From Euglena gracilis (taxonomy: Eukaryota; Euglenida; Euglenophyceae; Euglenales), in contig CP154954.1 in NCBI GenBank assembly GCA_039621445.1, positions 28,734,851 through 28,798,850 on the forward strand: a stretch of DNA of 64,000 nt, given 5' to 3'. Positions 49,501 to 57,717 of the stretch are shown here, in pieces; position 1 is the stretch's first letter; the number at the start of each line of letters is the position of its first letter. Both the position numbers and the translations under genes were made by a program. The notes beneath the pieces were generated by a model. The model saw nothing but the letters and a program-made list of their open reading frames with translations. It ran no database searches and had not been told where the DNA came from.

Positions 49501-52500
49501 GTTCTCCTGTAAATCCTTCACGAAGTCATAACATGATAACTTGTGAGTTGTGGATTTGCTTAGATGTTGGTTTTCGTTTGATGATTTTGCTTACTGCTAT
49601 TTGGGAGTTGCCATCCCAATTCTGCCCATAGCAAGCACTCCCCCCTCCTGGGGAGGCCCCCCCAGGGGGGTGGGTGGGTGGGGGGGACCCCCCCGGTCTT
49701 AAAAAAAAAACCCCTGATGGGGGTCCCATCCATCCATCCACACCGGTGTCTTTGGCGGTGCCCCAGCACTGGTCTGCCCTCCCCCCCCAACGCCGGCAGC
49801 CGGCCCGACAGCCGCACCGGTCCCCACGCCCCGGCCAGGCCAGCCCATTCCCCCGACCGCCAGCCCCCCCCTACGCGCCTTCAGCCAAACATGCCCCCGC
49901 GGAAATGTCGGTCGGTTGGGGCCCAAAGGCAAAAAAAAATTCTACCCCCCCCCCTGTGTGCACTGTGGCTGTTTGTTTGGTGCCTTTTATCCCTTCTTCT
50001 GGCCTGGCGCTGTTTTTCGCCTCTTGCCACTCCCCCCCCCCCCGGGAAATTGACACCTCCCAGTTTGGCAAATACCGGGGACCCGGAGAATTTTCTGGAA
50101 CCCACCGGGTTCTCGTGGTTGGTGGCATACCTTTTTCCTTGGCCAACTGCCTCGGGGGAGGTCCCCAACCGTTTCCCGCCCCGCCGCTGGAGGGTGCCTT
50201 GCACCGGATCTTCGCCGCGGACGTGCAGGACGTGGTGGGGGCCCACGGGGTGGACGTCATCCTGGACCCGGTGTTCGGGAACTACATGCAGGAGAACGCG
50301 GAGGTGCTGGCGGTGGACGGGACCATCGTCATCATCGCCATGATGGGCGGTGTGCCCTCCCAGCCCACCGCAGATTCGTCCAAAAAAGGCCGCCTGAAAG
50401 GTATTGGCAGGACTTTTGCCTGCCAAATTAGTCCACACAGCTTTTATACCCCCCTTCTGCAAGAGCCGCAACAGCAGGGTCGCTCTTGCAGGGCAGCAAC
50501 ATTCAGCTCTGTATCAGAACATGTTCAGGTCTGCAGAACCCCAGTTTCTTTTAAACTCCCGTTCTGTCCTCGGCCAACTTTTAACACCATTTTCTTTCTT
50601 CGCTTGGATGACATCACGATAGTCATTTTCATCCTACTGCATAACATTTGGCTGATTATTTTCCTCTGGTGCTTTCCCTGTCGTCCAGATTGAATGTGTG
50701 TGTGCAGCTAATGGCAATTGTGAAAATGGGGCGGCCCTGTTTAGCCAAAGTAGCTCTGTCATTGTGGGCTTGAGATTGGGAACAGAGAACCCTGCATTCC
50801 AAACCGTGGGCGGAGAATCATTGGGATTTGTTGAACGTGCCCCCCCCCCCCCCCCGGGGTTCATGCGGGGTTTGGGGTGGGCGGTCCCCGCGGACCGCTG
50901 TGCCTCCCCTCGGCAGGGTCCACCATTGACCCGCCGGCCAGCATGCCCACCCTCTTCCGCAAGCGGGCCACACTGAAGTTCTCAACGCTGCGGAACACCA
51001 GTGTGTCCCCCGGCGGATGGACCCTCTCCCGCAGCATCGTGCCGTGCCAGGGTGTCAGTATATTCACAAAGCTGGGACAAAGATAAGAACTTCGGAACTT
51101 TTTTTTCTGATAGTCAGCATATCGCCAATGTCCGCCAGCCACCTCAGACCCCCCTCCCAAACAGGGTGGTCCGTAAGGGACGGGAATTTTTTTTTTTAGT
51201 TAAGGACCGCCCCCCACCACCTCTTCCCGTATTTCCGGGAGCACCAATTTTTGGACCCGAAAATTTTTTTCCATCGCCTTCGGCGCCAGGTGTTTTTTGC
51301 CCCATTTCGGGACTCATATGGGAGGTCCCCCCCAAAAACCCCTCAAAAACCCCATTTTTTCACACCTTCCAAAATTCAACATTTTCTCAAAATTTTGACT
51401 TTGAGAGGTTTTTGAAGCAAAAAAAAATGTCATTGAAAATCCAAAAAATTTCACAAAGAAAAAAAATCTCAGTAAAATTTGGCTGAGCCATAATTTGGTC
51501 CACTTTTTTTGACCTTCGTTTTTTTTTTTCACCCCCCTCCTAAAAACTACGAATTTTTAACCCTGGAATTTTTGAGATTTTTTTGGGAAAAAATGCGGTT
51601 TTCCATCAAAAAATCATGTATTTGGGTTCATTTTTCAAAATAATTTTTAAAAATTTCCCCAGCCAAAGTCCCCGTTTTCCCAAATTGGTGAAAATCTGTG
51701 GTGGGTCCTTATTTTTCGGTTGAAGTGCATTGGGACATATATGTTTTTTTTTTTTAGTTAGGGACCGTCCTGCTCCCAAATAGTTCACACAGGACAGGCT
51801 TCCACACCATGCATGCTCATGTGGGTGGGTCCCGTCAGGGGGATTGCACCTCGGGTCAAGTTCAAAGGCTGGCCAAAAATTTCATTGAAGGGTGTGCCAC
51901 TGTTTTTTGTGCCACCCCCAGGGATCTGAACAAATTATTTTTGCACGTATCAGTTTCATGACCAATCTTCAATCGGCTCACCCGGGGTTCTGCAAGGATG
52001 TAAAAGTCATATTGTCCAGAAAAAAAGCTTTTTTTTCGGGCGTGATAAACTGCGGGAATTTGCAAATTCCCAGAAATCGCTCCTCCATCACCCAGAGTCA
52101 CAGGGATTGGAAAGGTGGGAACACCAAGGACTTCCACCTGAATGAGCTCCCGGCTTGGAAAGGAGGGAGGACCATTGGGCCATCCGGTGCCATCGCGGGA
52201 AGAAGGAAGATTGGCATCCGGGTGGGTGGATTGCGGTGATCAGCGTCGCTGAGAACGAATGTTGGCAACGTGCTCCCTTGTAAGATAATGATACCTGACA
52301 CCTTCCCTATTGGAAGGTGGTCTCCCGAAAAGAATTGGCCTCGGGTGCTCGCCAATTTGGGCCTACCCGAAGAACAAAGCTCTTTCGGGGTACAACTCCC
52401 TGCAAGGCCAGGTCGGCGACAGGCACCTACGGCCGACCAGGACCGACCACGGCCGACCAGGGCCGACCAGGGCCGACCAGGGCCGACTATGGTTTTCAGG

Positions 52501-53375
52501 ACCCCCATAGGTGGGGGTTCCGACCAGGGCCGACCAGGGCCGACCAGGGCCGACTAGGGCCGACCAGGGCCGACTTGCATGTGGTTGGCCGACCGAAGGG
52601 GAATGGATGAAAGAATTCGGCAGCTTTGCCTCTGGAACAAGCACCTCTGATGATGTTGGGCGATGCAGGGCGATGCTGGGTGATTCTGGATTTTTGGAGA
52701 CCAGCGGTTGGGTTCTGATGCGGCGATGCAGGGCGATGCTGGGTGATGCTGGCAGTTTTTTTGTATATTTTGAAGAACTAAACCCATCTTTGGATAATTT
52801 TCTCACAAATCTCCAGTTTTACACCCATTTTGGCTATTATGGATCAGTTTTTGCTAATTTGGGGGCTATTTATCACTGATTGGGCAAATATTGGGCTAAT
52901 TTGGGTCAATCTGAGCATTTTTTATGGCATTTTGGCCATTTTGCGCCCTCTTGGTAATTTTTGGGTCATTTTTCACAATCTTTTGTGGATTTTGTTGGCA
53001 TTTTTGGGTAATTTTTGGTTATTTCAAGCCATTTTAGGTCATTTTGGTTGCTTTTGGGGAGCCAATGGAGGCCTTATGGGGCACTTCCTTTTGATCTTGG
53101 CGAGACAATTCAGAAAATCATTGCATCCCCTTCACATTTTTTCTGTGACGGATACCCCCACCTATGGCCGACTATTTGCCGACCAGGGCCGACCAGGGCC
53201 GACCAGGGCCGACCAGGGCCGACCAGGGCCGACCAGAGCACCAAAATGGGAAGTGACCATAGGTGCCTGGTCGGCGAGCACAGGCCCAGAGGCCAATTTC
53301 TCAGGCAAGACAGGAGTTCGCCTGACCCTCCTATCAAATTAATTTCCAATCAAAAAAAAACCCTGCATATATAAT

Positions 53376-53450
<75 letters not shown>

Positions 53451-55461
53451 CTGATATATTCACTCCCTCCCAAAAAGACTTGGGTCTTATTTTTGGGTCC
53501 ATGGCTGGAAACCTCCAGGGGGGTGTTTTATTTGGGGGGTCTTATTTTTGGTTTTTTCTTGACCGACCCAAGCCCGAAAAAACATCATTTTTCAGGTTCA
53601 GCAGTAAAAATTTTCCTTCGGCTCTTCGTGCCATGTGTAAATCGGTGTAAGTTGACATTTGGCATGTTTTTTTTGAACTTCAAAAATCTGAAATTTTTTG
53701 AAATTTCATTATTTTTGTCTGTGAAATTGGGGATTTTGGTAATTTTTCAGGGAAAATTTTCACCGTCTTCGGCGCTTTGCGCCGTCAGGGGGGTCTTATT
53801 TTTGGATTTTTGCTCGTTGGGCCCAGAGGGGAGGGGGGGTGTTATTTTTGGGGGGTTCTTATTTTTTGGAGGGGGGCTAAAAATGTATTTTGTATAGTTT
53901 ATTCTTAATTGTTACATTAGAATCAAAAGTTTAAACAGAGGGGGAGATCGTGGGTGGGCGAGGTTTTTGGGGTTGTCGTGGTGTTTTTGGGCCCAGGGGG
54001 CCGTGCCCCACCCCTGCCGGCCCCAGGCAAGGCGTACAAGGCGGCGCTGGTGCGGGACTTCTGGGCCTTCTCGGAGCCGCTGTTCCGCACGGGCCAACTC
54101 CACCTGGGGGCCCCCCTGTGCCCCCCCCCCCCGCCTGGCCCCCACCCCCCCCCCCCCCCCCTCCCAACCCTCATCTGGGGTTGGCAGACCTCGGGGATTT
54201 TTGTAAGTCTGGGGGGTGGATCGTGAGCCTGTTCACAATTTACAGGGCTTTGTATATTTTGGGGGTCCAAGTAATGCCCTGATAATCGTGAACAGAAACC
54301 GTTTCTACAAAGAAACCCACATCTGGATCCGGGATTCTGTCCGGGAAACCCAGAAAACAAGAGATGGGCTTACGTCCAAGCTATTGGGGGATGCTTTGGG
54401 TTTGGGGGGGCGCCCGCAGTCCCCCCCCCCCAAAGGCCCTCACAATGCTTGGACCAAAGGCAATTTTCAGTTTAGAGCCCAAGGGTGGTTTCCGTTCAGT
54501 TCACCATACCATTCCATTGTGTTCCATTCTGTTTTAATTCTGTGGCCATCTGTTGAAAGCCCTTCGAACCAGTTGCAACAGGGCAACTGAATTGCGAAAT
54601 CTGACCAACAGATAGTTCAAATTTCAGATCACTCGATCGGACAGAAACAAGAGTGCTATGCAGCGTGGCTGAATTCTGTGGCGGTCTGTCGAAAGCCTTC
54701 GGGAAGACTTTTGTGCAACAGTTTCCTGAGTTTGTATTTAATCAAAATTCTCTTCACAATTTCAAGCCCTAATAATCGTGAACAGCCTGTTCACGATTAT
54801 CAGGGCGTTATTTGGGGGGGTCCAAACAACGCCCTGCAATTCACGTTCATGTCCACGAAATTCAGGGCAGGCGCCGGGCCTCTGTTCCCAGTGACAAAGA
54901 GGGAGGATGAGACAACTTGGAGAAATCCTCATTTCACAATTGGTCGAATGGTATTCAAGCCAGGCACTCATTAATGTCTAACAGTTTTCAAGACGGGCGC
55001 GACGCTATAAAACGGTTTTCAGAGTGGCGCCGTTTTCTTGGTGAAAAGAAAAACAAAAACGCCAAAAAAGCCACCGTACGGGTTTTGAATCGTCGAACGT
55101 TGAACACAGGCGTGCGGTGTTTCGACTTAGCCGTTTGTGGGCTATTTTTTCGTGGGTGGGTGGGTGAGCCGGACCCCCTCCCCCTGGGGGATACCCCAAG
55201 GGCCTCGTGGGTCCCAACCGGAAGTGCGCCGAATTCTTTGGCCCCGGACCCCGGGGGGTACCCCTGGGTGGGTGGGGGGCACCCCCCGGTCTGAAAGAAA
55301 GCTCCCCGGACGGGCGCCGGCGAGAGAGGGGCCCCCCGCCCCGGCCGGTGGTGCACGCGGTGCTGCCGTGGACGGAGGCGGGGGCGGCCCACGAGCTGAT
55401 GGAGGCGAACCGGACGGAGGGGAAGGTGGTGCTGCTGGTGGAGGCCCCTGAGGCGGCGTGA
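37505..55461 (+). CDS. TP53I3-like: NAD(P)H quinone oxidoreductase, TP53I3/PIG3 (zeta-crystallin-like) type, 11 exons
   Basis: A medium-chain reductase that probably transfers a hydride from NAD(P)H to quinones; no zinc ligands are expected in this branch. Exons: 37505-37585, 39990-40138, 42900-42955, 43264-43445, 45846-45897, 47819-47934, 49451-49508, 50161-50349, 50917-51000, 54027-54117 and 55302-55461. They total 1218 bases (405 residues plus TGA) with every phase compatible. Landmarks in family order are MKAVQ; RVHATAVNRAD; MQRRGLYPPPPGASDILG; GLEAAGIVEKTGANVTQF then RPGDRVMALLSGGGYAQY; AAAIPE-VFLTAYQ; the nucleotide-binding HAGASSVGIAAIQL; GVDVILDPVFG; AMMGG; and the C-terminal AGAAHELMEANRTEGKVVL. 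An Arg-rich 22-residue leader precedes MKAVQ and may target an organelle. Human TP53I3 has about 332 residues, so this protein carries insertions. The least certain parts are exon 7, the start of exon 8 and the exon 2/3 join. Confidence 0.9.
38294..39766. repeat. Cluster of ~12 palindromes ATTGCGC-TTNG-GCGCAAT
   Basis: Imperfect 18-base palindromes occur at 38294, 38320, 38346, 38938, 39109, 39164, 39267, 39321, 39383, 39431, about 39533 and 39749. Arms ATTGCGC/GCGCAAT are kept while the 4-base centre varies (TTAA, TTCG, TTTG, TTGG, GTTG). Spacing is irregular, from 26 to several hundred bases. All lie in intron 1 of the quinone oxidoreductase gene. The sequence between them is mostly AT-rich and otherwise non-repetitive. 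Confidence 0.85.
39990..40138 (+). CDS. Quinone oxidoreductase exon 2
   Basis: The acceptor CCTCCGCAG| is phase 0. It reads RSPPEGQPRPADLFVQDGIP then DGVLIRVHATAVNRADT, matching the N-terminal catalytic fold (family pattern VRVxAxxxNRAD). The donor CTCAG|GTCGCA, phase 2, fits exon 3 but leaves a few extra residues relative to the family. Confidence 0.85.
40597..40630 (+). repeat. (CAA/CAG)n trinucleotide repeat
   Basis: Mixed CAACAACAACAG then seven CAG units. Intronic. It follows an inverted repeat GTTTTGTGACCCCCTCCC...GGGAGGGGGTCACAAAAG at 40529-40570. Confidence 0.85.
41120..42216 (+). mobile_element. Composite repeat, copy 3 (shortened)
   Basis: Two diverged satellite units (41150-41400) are followed by the body blocks of copies 1 and 2: GCATTCCAAGGACTTCATTT, GGGTGAATAACTCGGGCCTG and the end CTCTTACCCATAAAGGAATG...GACAGCTGAGC. 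The left border is not defined. It lies in intron 2 of the oxidoreductase gene. Confidence 0.6.
42363..42588. mobile_element. Inverted-repeat element with C/G-run ends (TAACCCCCC...AATAGAAGCGC)
   Basis: Left TAACCCCCCCCCCCCAATAG-AAGC pairs with right GCGCTTCTATTAGGGGGGGG-GTTA. The interior repeats GCGCACCCCCCGCCGCCGRAGGC. Similar ends with AATAAGTGCGCA or AAATAA occur at 44608-44935 and 45944-46128, suggesting a family of foldback elements. Confidence 0.6.
42900..42955 (+). CDS. Quinone oxidoreductase exon 3
   Basis: It reads AMQRRGLYPPPPGASDIL, a very close match to the TP53I3 segment MQRQGQY-PPPGASNILG. The acceptor GCTGAG| is phase 2 and the donor CTCG|GTGTGC is phase 1. Confidence 0.85.
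43264..43445 (+). CDS. Quinone oxidoreductase exon 4
   Basis: The acceptor CCTCCACAG| follows a C13 tract. It reads GLEAAGIVEKTGANVTQFRP, GDRVMALLSGGGYAQYCVAD and WTDAAAIPE. GGGYAQY corresponds to GGGQAQY of TP53I3. The donor CCAGAA|GTGTGA is phase 0. Confidence 0.93.
43478..43738 (+). repeat. (TG)n microsatellite
   Basis: GT dinucleotides with GTTG and GCGTGC variants, opposite in strand to the (AC)n tracts of the first gene. It begins about 30 bases inside intron 4, directly after the exon 4 donor. Confidence 0.92.
44000..44104 (+). repeat. Poly-T tract
   Basis: About 100 bases of nearly pure T with rare G/A. It could be the reverse-strand poly-A tail of an old retrotransposed copy, but no element body was recognised next to it. 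Confidence 0.8.
44608..44935. mobile_element. Inverted-repeat element (CCCCCCAATAAGTGCGCA ends)
   Basis: Left AATAACCCCCCCCCCCCAAT-AAGTGCGCA pairs with right GTGCACTTATTTGGGGGG. An internal tandem AAAAGTGCGCAC / AATAAGTGCGCACCCC lies near the right end. No exact target duplication was assigned. Confidence 0.5.
45846..45897 (+). CDS. Quinone oxidoreductase exon 5
   Basis: The acceptor TCTCGCAG| is phase 0. It reads VFLTAYQCLFQNAKLQP, corresponding to the WLTAFQLL helix of the family. The donor CCCG|GTACGC is phase 1. Confidence 0.88.
45944..46128. mobile_element. Inverted-repeat MITE (ACCCCCCAAAT ends), TSD TTA
   Basis: The ends ACCCCCCAAATAA and (inverted) ACCCCCCAAATCA match over 11 bases. 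TTA flanks both sides (45941-45943 and 46129-46131). A 3-bp TTA/TWA duplication is typical of PIF/Harbinger-type elements, but 3 bases is weak evidence. It starts 46 bases after exon 5. Confidence 0.5.
46146..46355 (+). repeat. Minisatellite of GGAAACTGTCAGGGTCCTKG / CCGGCCAACCTGTCAGG
   Basis: Several imperfect ~35-60-base units built from AACTGTCAGGGT and CCGGCCAACCTGTCAG. A diverged relative lies at about 56877-57050 (AAACTGTCATGCCTGCGAAC...). Confidence 0.65.
47819..47934 (+). CDS. Quinone oxidoreductase exon 6 (nucleotide-binding motif)
   Basis: The acceptor CCCCCACAG| is phase 1. It reads QSVLIHAGASSVGIAAIQLS, the Rossmann-fold dinucleotide-binding turn (AGxSGVGxxAIQL in relatives), then ITTSSASKVE. 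The donor GAG|GTGTCC is phase 0. Confidence 0.92.
47955..48350 (+). repeat. Relative of the 11907 MITE
   Basis: GTGGCCGATCCCCCC, GGGAAAAAGTGACTGACTG, TTTTTTCAGAGTGGAAAGTG and GCTAAGCAGTGGTATG follow the order seen at 12118-12236. The left end and target duplication are not identified. It also carries GCCGAAGGCGCCGGAA before a T-run. Confidence 0.6.
49451..49508 (+). CDS. Quinone oxidoreductase exon 7 (tentative)
   Basis: The acceptor TCGTTGCAG| is phase 0. It reads VCKKYGATTALSHHGCLFS, in the place where relatives have K-LGAA-x-NY. Third positions are less biased than in the other exons. The donor TCCT|GTAAAT is phase 1. Confidence 0.6.
50161..50349 (+). CDS. Quinone oxidoreductase exon 8
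   Basis: It reads GALHRIFAADVQDVVGAHGV, DVILDPVFGNYMQENAEVLA and VDGTIVIIAMMG, matching GVNLILDxxGG...LALDGRWVLYGLMGG of TP53I3. The start is placed after GGGGGAG| because it keeps phase with exon 7; an alternative acceptor CTGGAG| at 50191 would be phase 0. The donor GGCG|GTGTGC is phase 1. Confidence 0.85.
50917..51000 (+). CDS. Quinone oxidoreductase exon 9
   Basis: The acceptor CTCGGCAG| is phase 1. It reads STIDPPASMPTLFRKRATLK then FSTLRNT, aligned with the LLFKRGSLITSLLRSR segment of the family. The donor ACCA|GTGTGT is phase 1. Confidence 0.88.
51162..51772. mobile_element. hAT-like element, 611 bp, TSD CTCCCAAA
   Basis: Left CAGGGTGGTCCGTAA and right (inverted) CAGGACGGTCCCTAA match at 12 of 15. 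CTCCCAAA is duplicated exactly at 51154-51161 and 51773-51780. The interior has TTTTTTTTAGTTARGGACCG near both ends and a ~350-bp AT-rich body that recurs, duplicated, inside the 29250-30867 element. Confidence 0.85.
52430..53240 (+). repeat. Decamer GACCAGGGCC arrays bracketing a unique segment
   Basis: GGCCGACCAG-type decamers occur in blocks at about 52436-52495, 52520-52575 and 53178-53235. CCCATAGGTGGGGG at 52503 and CCCCCACCTATGG at 53154 are inverted copies facing each other. GCGATGCAGGGCGATGCTGG repeats lie at about 52660-52752. Confidence 0.8.
53376..53450 (+). repeat. (AC)n then (TA)n microsatellite
   Basis: Twelve CA units followed by about 25 TA units with one interruption. Confidence 0.95.
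54027..54117 (+). CDS. Quinone oxidoreductase exon 10
   Basis: The acceptor GGCCCCAG| is phase 1. It reads KAYKAALVRDFWAFSEPLFR then TGQLHLGAP, matching the YKQMLVNAF helix region. The donor CCT|GTGCCC is phase 2 and opens straight into a C-run. Confidence 0.8.
55302..55461 (+). CDS. Quinone oxidoreductase exon 11 and TGA stop
   Basis: It reads RPVVHAVLPWTEAGAAHELM, EANRTEGKVVLLVEAPEAA then TGA, matching the family end (AHKYMEANKNIGKIVL). The acceptor GAAAGAAAG| is phase 2 and lies in a CCCCCCGGTCTGAAAGAAAG string that resembles the terminus of the local MITEs. C15 follows the stop closely. Confidence 0.88.
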
Positions 55462-55479
55462 GGCGGCGCCCCCCCCCCC

Positions 55480-57580
55480 CCCCACCGGTGCCCTACATGG
55501 CACGTGCCCCGCGCACCGTTCCCCCAGCCCGGCTCGACCTGGGGAGACCATCAGGGCCCTCTCCCTGGCGAGAGGCTGAACAGGGGGGGGGGGCAGACCA
55601 CGACTCTCCAAAGCAACGATTTGTATAAGTTAACCACATTTAATGCAGTTGTGAGACCAAGGGATTGATATTCTTTTTTGGGTTGGGGGGGATTGGTGTC
55701 GGTCTTCAATAAACGCGACTCAACAAGATTTGGAAGACTCCAGAAAACTGGTACATCCGATACAAAAGTTTCAGTCAGGGCATGGCTGCAGGCATGGCTG
55801 ATGCCTAAATTGGCATAATGCACAAAACCTGTGCAGGAGGAGACTCGCACGAAATCAGCGTTGTAAGTATTCTGGGTCAATTCATCAAGACACCAATGGT
55901 TACTCTAAATCTTAGTTAGAATTGTAATTAAAATAGGCTTTTTGGGGACAACTGCTTTGAGGACCACGTGCCTTTTCAGCATTTTGAGGAATCTGTAGAA
56001 ATTTATTTAGTCTGCAGGTCCAAAATAATTCTTTTTATTCATTAAAAGTTGTGTATGAGCAAAACGTCACCACAATATGCGAAATAAATTGCATAATGTT
56101 CCGGAACAACCCGGAATCAAACCCCTGAATAAATGAGTGTCAAAAGCGAAGCCTTTCTGGAGGAATACCAACACATATTTTTCCCCAGGGGGTTGGAGTG
56201 CACAGCCAAAGAAGGAAGCTCAGCCGCCAGTCAACGACGCTGTGCTTTGTACAGCAGTTTTGTCATCAGTCCATCACCGCCGACAGAATAGCTAGTTATT
56301 GTTGTGCTGCCTTTGGTCGGTGTTCGTGCCTCTTCAAGGAGCATCAAATTTTGACAGGTCAGCGTGGTGGGCATTTTTCCGCTCAATCGCTGCAAGTTCC
56401 GGCAGAAAGCACCCCCTCCAGCCCCCTCCAGAACTCCCTTGTACTCCCTTGTACTCCTTCCAAAAGGCCCTGACTTCTTTTTCTTTTTATGTCAACTCAC
56501 TCCCAATTCGCAGCCCAGCTAAGATGGCCCCGGAAGAGGAGCCGGTTGGCTGCCCCCCCCCCCGTCCTGGCCCCTGCCCCACGGCCCCTGAGGCTCCCCA
56601 TCCCCCAGCCCGGAGCTAAATTAAACGCGTGGCGCTAACTCCTTGACAGCAACGGATGGTGCCAGCCGATCACATGGCACCTAAGCTGGGGGGTCCCAAT
56701 CTAAGTCCAAATCTCCAGCGATTAAATATTAGTTTGGGAATGGTTTGGCTGGTAGACTGAGGGAGGGGAATCAAGTGAACGATTAATCCAAAACGCCCAA
56801 AATGTTGGACTGTCTGTCTTTTGGCATCGAACGCTGGAAATGGCAAAAACAAAAGCCTCTGTGGCACTTGTGTTCTGAAACTGTCATGCCTGCGAACGTG
56901 TCGGGGTTCTGGCATGGGAATTTGTTCGGGCCCTTGGTATTAGCCAATCCGCAGGGACCAATCAATTTCCTGAAACCACCCTGCCGGGAATTTGCCAGCA
57001 TCCTGCCCAGGAAACTCGCAAGGTGTCCCATGGCGGCCAACGGTTGATCAAGTTCGAAGAAGGACGGGGGGAAATTTGATTAAATAGTCATCGAGCGAGA
57101 ATTCAGAATTTTTTACGAAAAAAACATAGAATGCCGAAATTACTTTGTTATACACCCCAGAAACAGCCACTGGGAGGGTCCTTCGTTCCTTTTTTCACAA
57201 TAAAGGGGGGTTATTAGCGCGGTTTGGTGGGCCAGCCCGGGGGATTAATGAGTGGTATGAGTGGGGGGGGGTGGATGGGCAACATCCTTTCACATAAACC
57301 GCGTGTCAGAACAGACCCAGCTGTGCGGTTTTGCAGAGAGGGCAGAATTTAAGTCCGCCCCCCCCCCCCCCATAGCCGTGACCCCATGTTTTACTTTTTT
57401 TTTTCCTGGGTGGACCCGGGTTCACCGTTAGCTGCAACGTATCATTCCCCACTTCTGTTTGGTGGTTTGCTCCCTGGGGCCACCCACCAACCCAGATCCT
57501 GCAACCGTCTGGGGTGTTCAAAAGGGGAGGGGGGTTAGTGGAGGGAGGCACGAGGCGTGTTGGGGGGCGGGGAGGCCGGC
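55480..57580. other. Spacer after the oxidoreductase gene
   Basis: Non-repetitive, moderately AT-rich sequence with no biased exon. ATG at 56524 in an AAGATGG context opens MAPEEEPVGCPPPRPG to a TAA at 56617. It is a candidate start exon for the downstream gene, but its only donors do not match the phase of the exon at 57601. Confidence 0.4.
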
Positions 57581-57600
57581 CCTGTCGTTGTCGCTCACAG

Positions 57601-57717
57601 GACCGGAGGGGCCCCGGCATGGATGGCGCCCGGGGGGCTGGCCGACGGCTATCACAGCACGCGGACTGTGCCGGGTGTGCCATTGTGCTTTGTCTGCCAG
57701 TTCCGGGTGCAACGGAA
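57601..57717 (+). CDS. Putative upstream exon of SNM1-like gene
   Basis: The acceptor GCTCACAG| and donor CGGAA|GTGAGC bracket TGGAPAWMAPGGLADGYHST then RTVPGVPLCFVCQFRVQR, the best-biased frame. Its phase 2 end does not join directly to 58506, so an exon between them is missing. A candidate at 58159-58200 (VKGRSDLCQH) fits only on one side. It may instead belong to a different gene. Confidence 0.45.

Noticed and set aside
49626-49725. Another CAGG-type MITE ending GGTCTTAAAAAAAAAACCCCTG
   Set aside because: The right end fits the family, but no left end or 8-bp duplication was found.
56524-56619. MAPEEEPVG open frame as start exon of the SNM1-like gene
   Set aside because: Available donors do not fit the phase of the next candidate exon; left as unproven spacer sequence.
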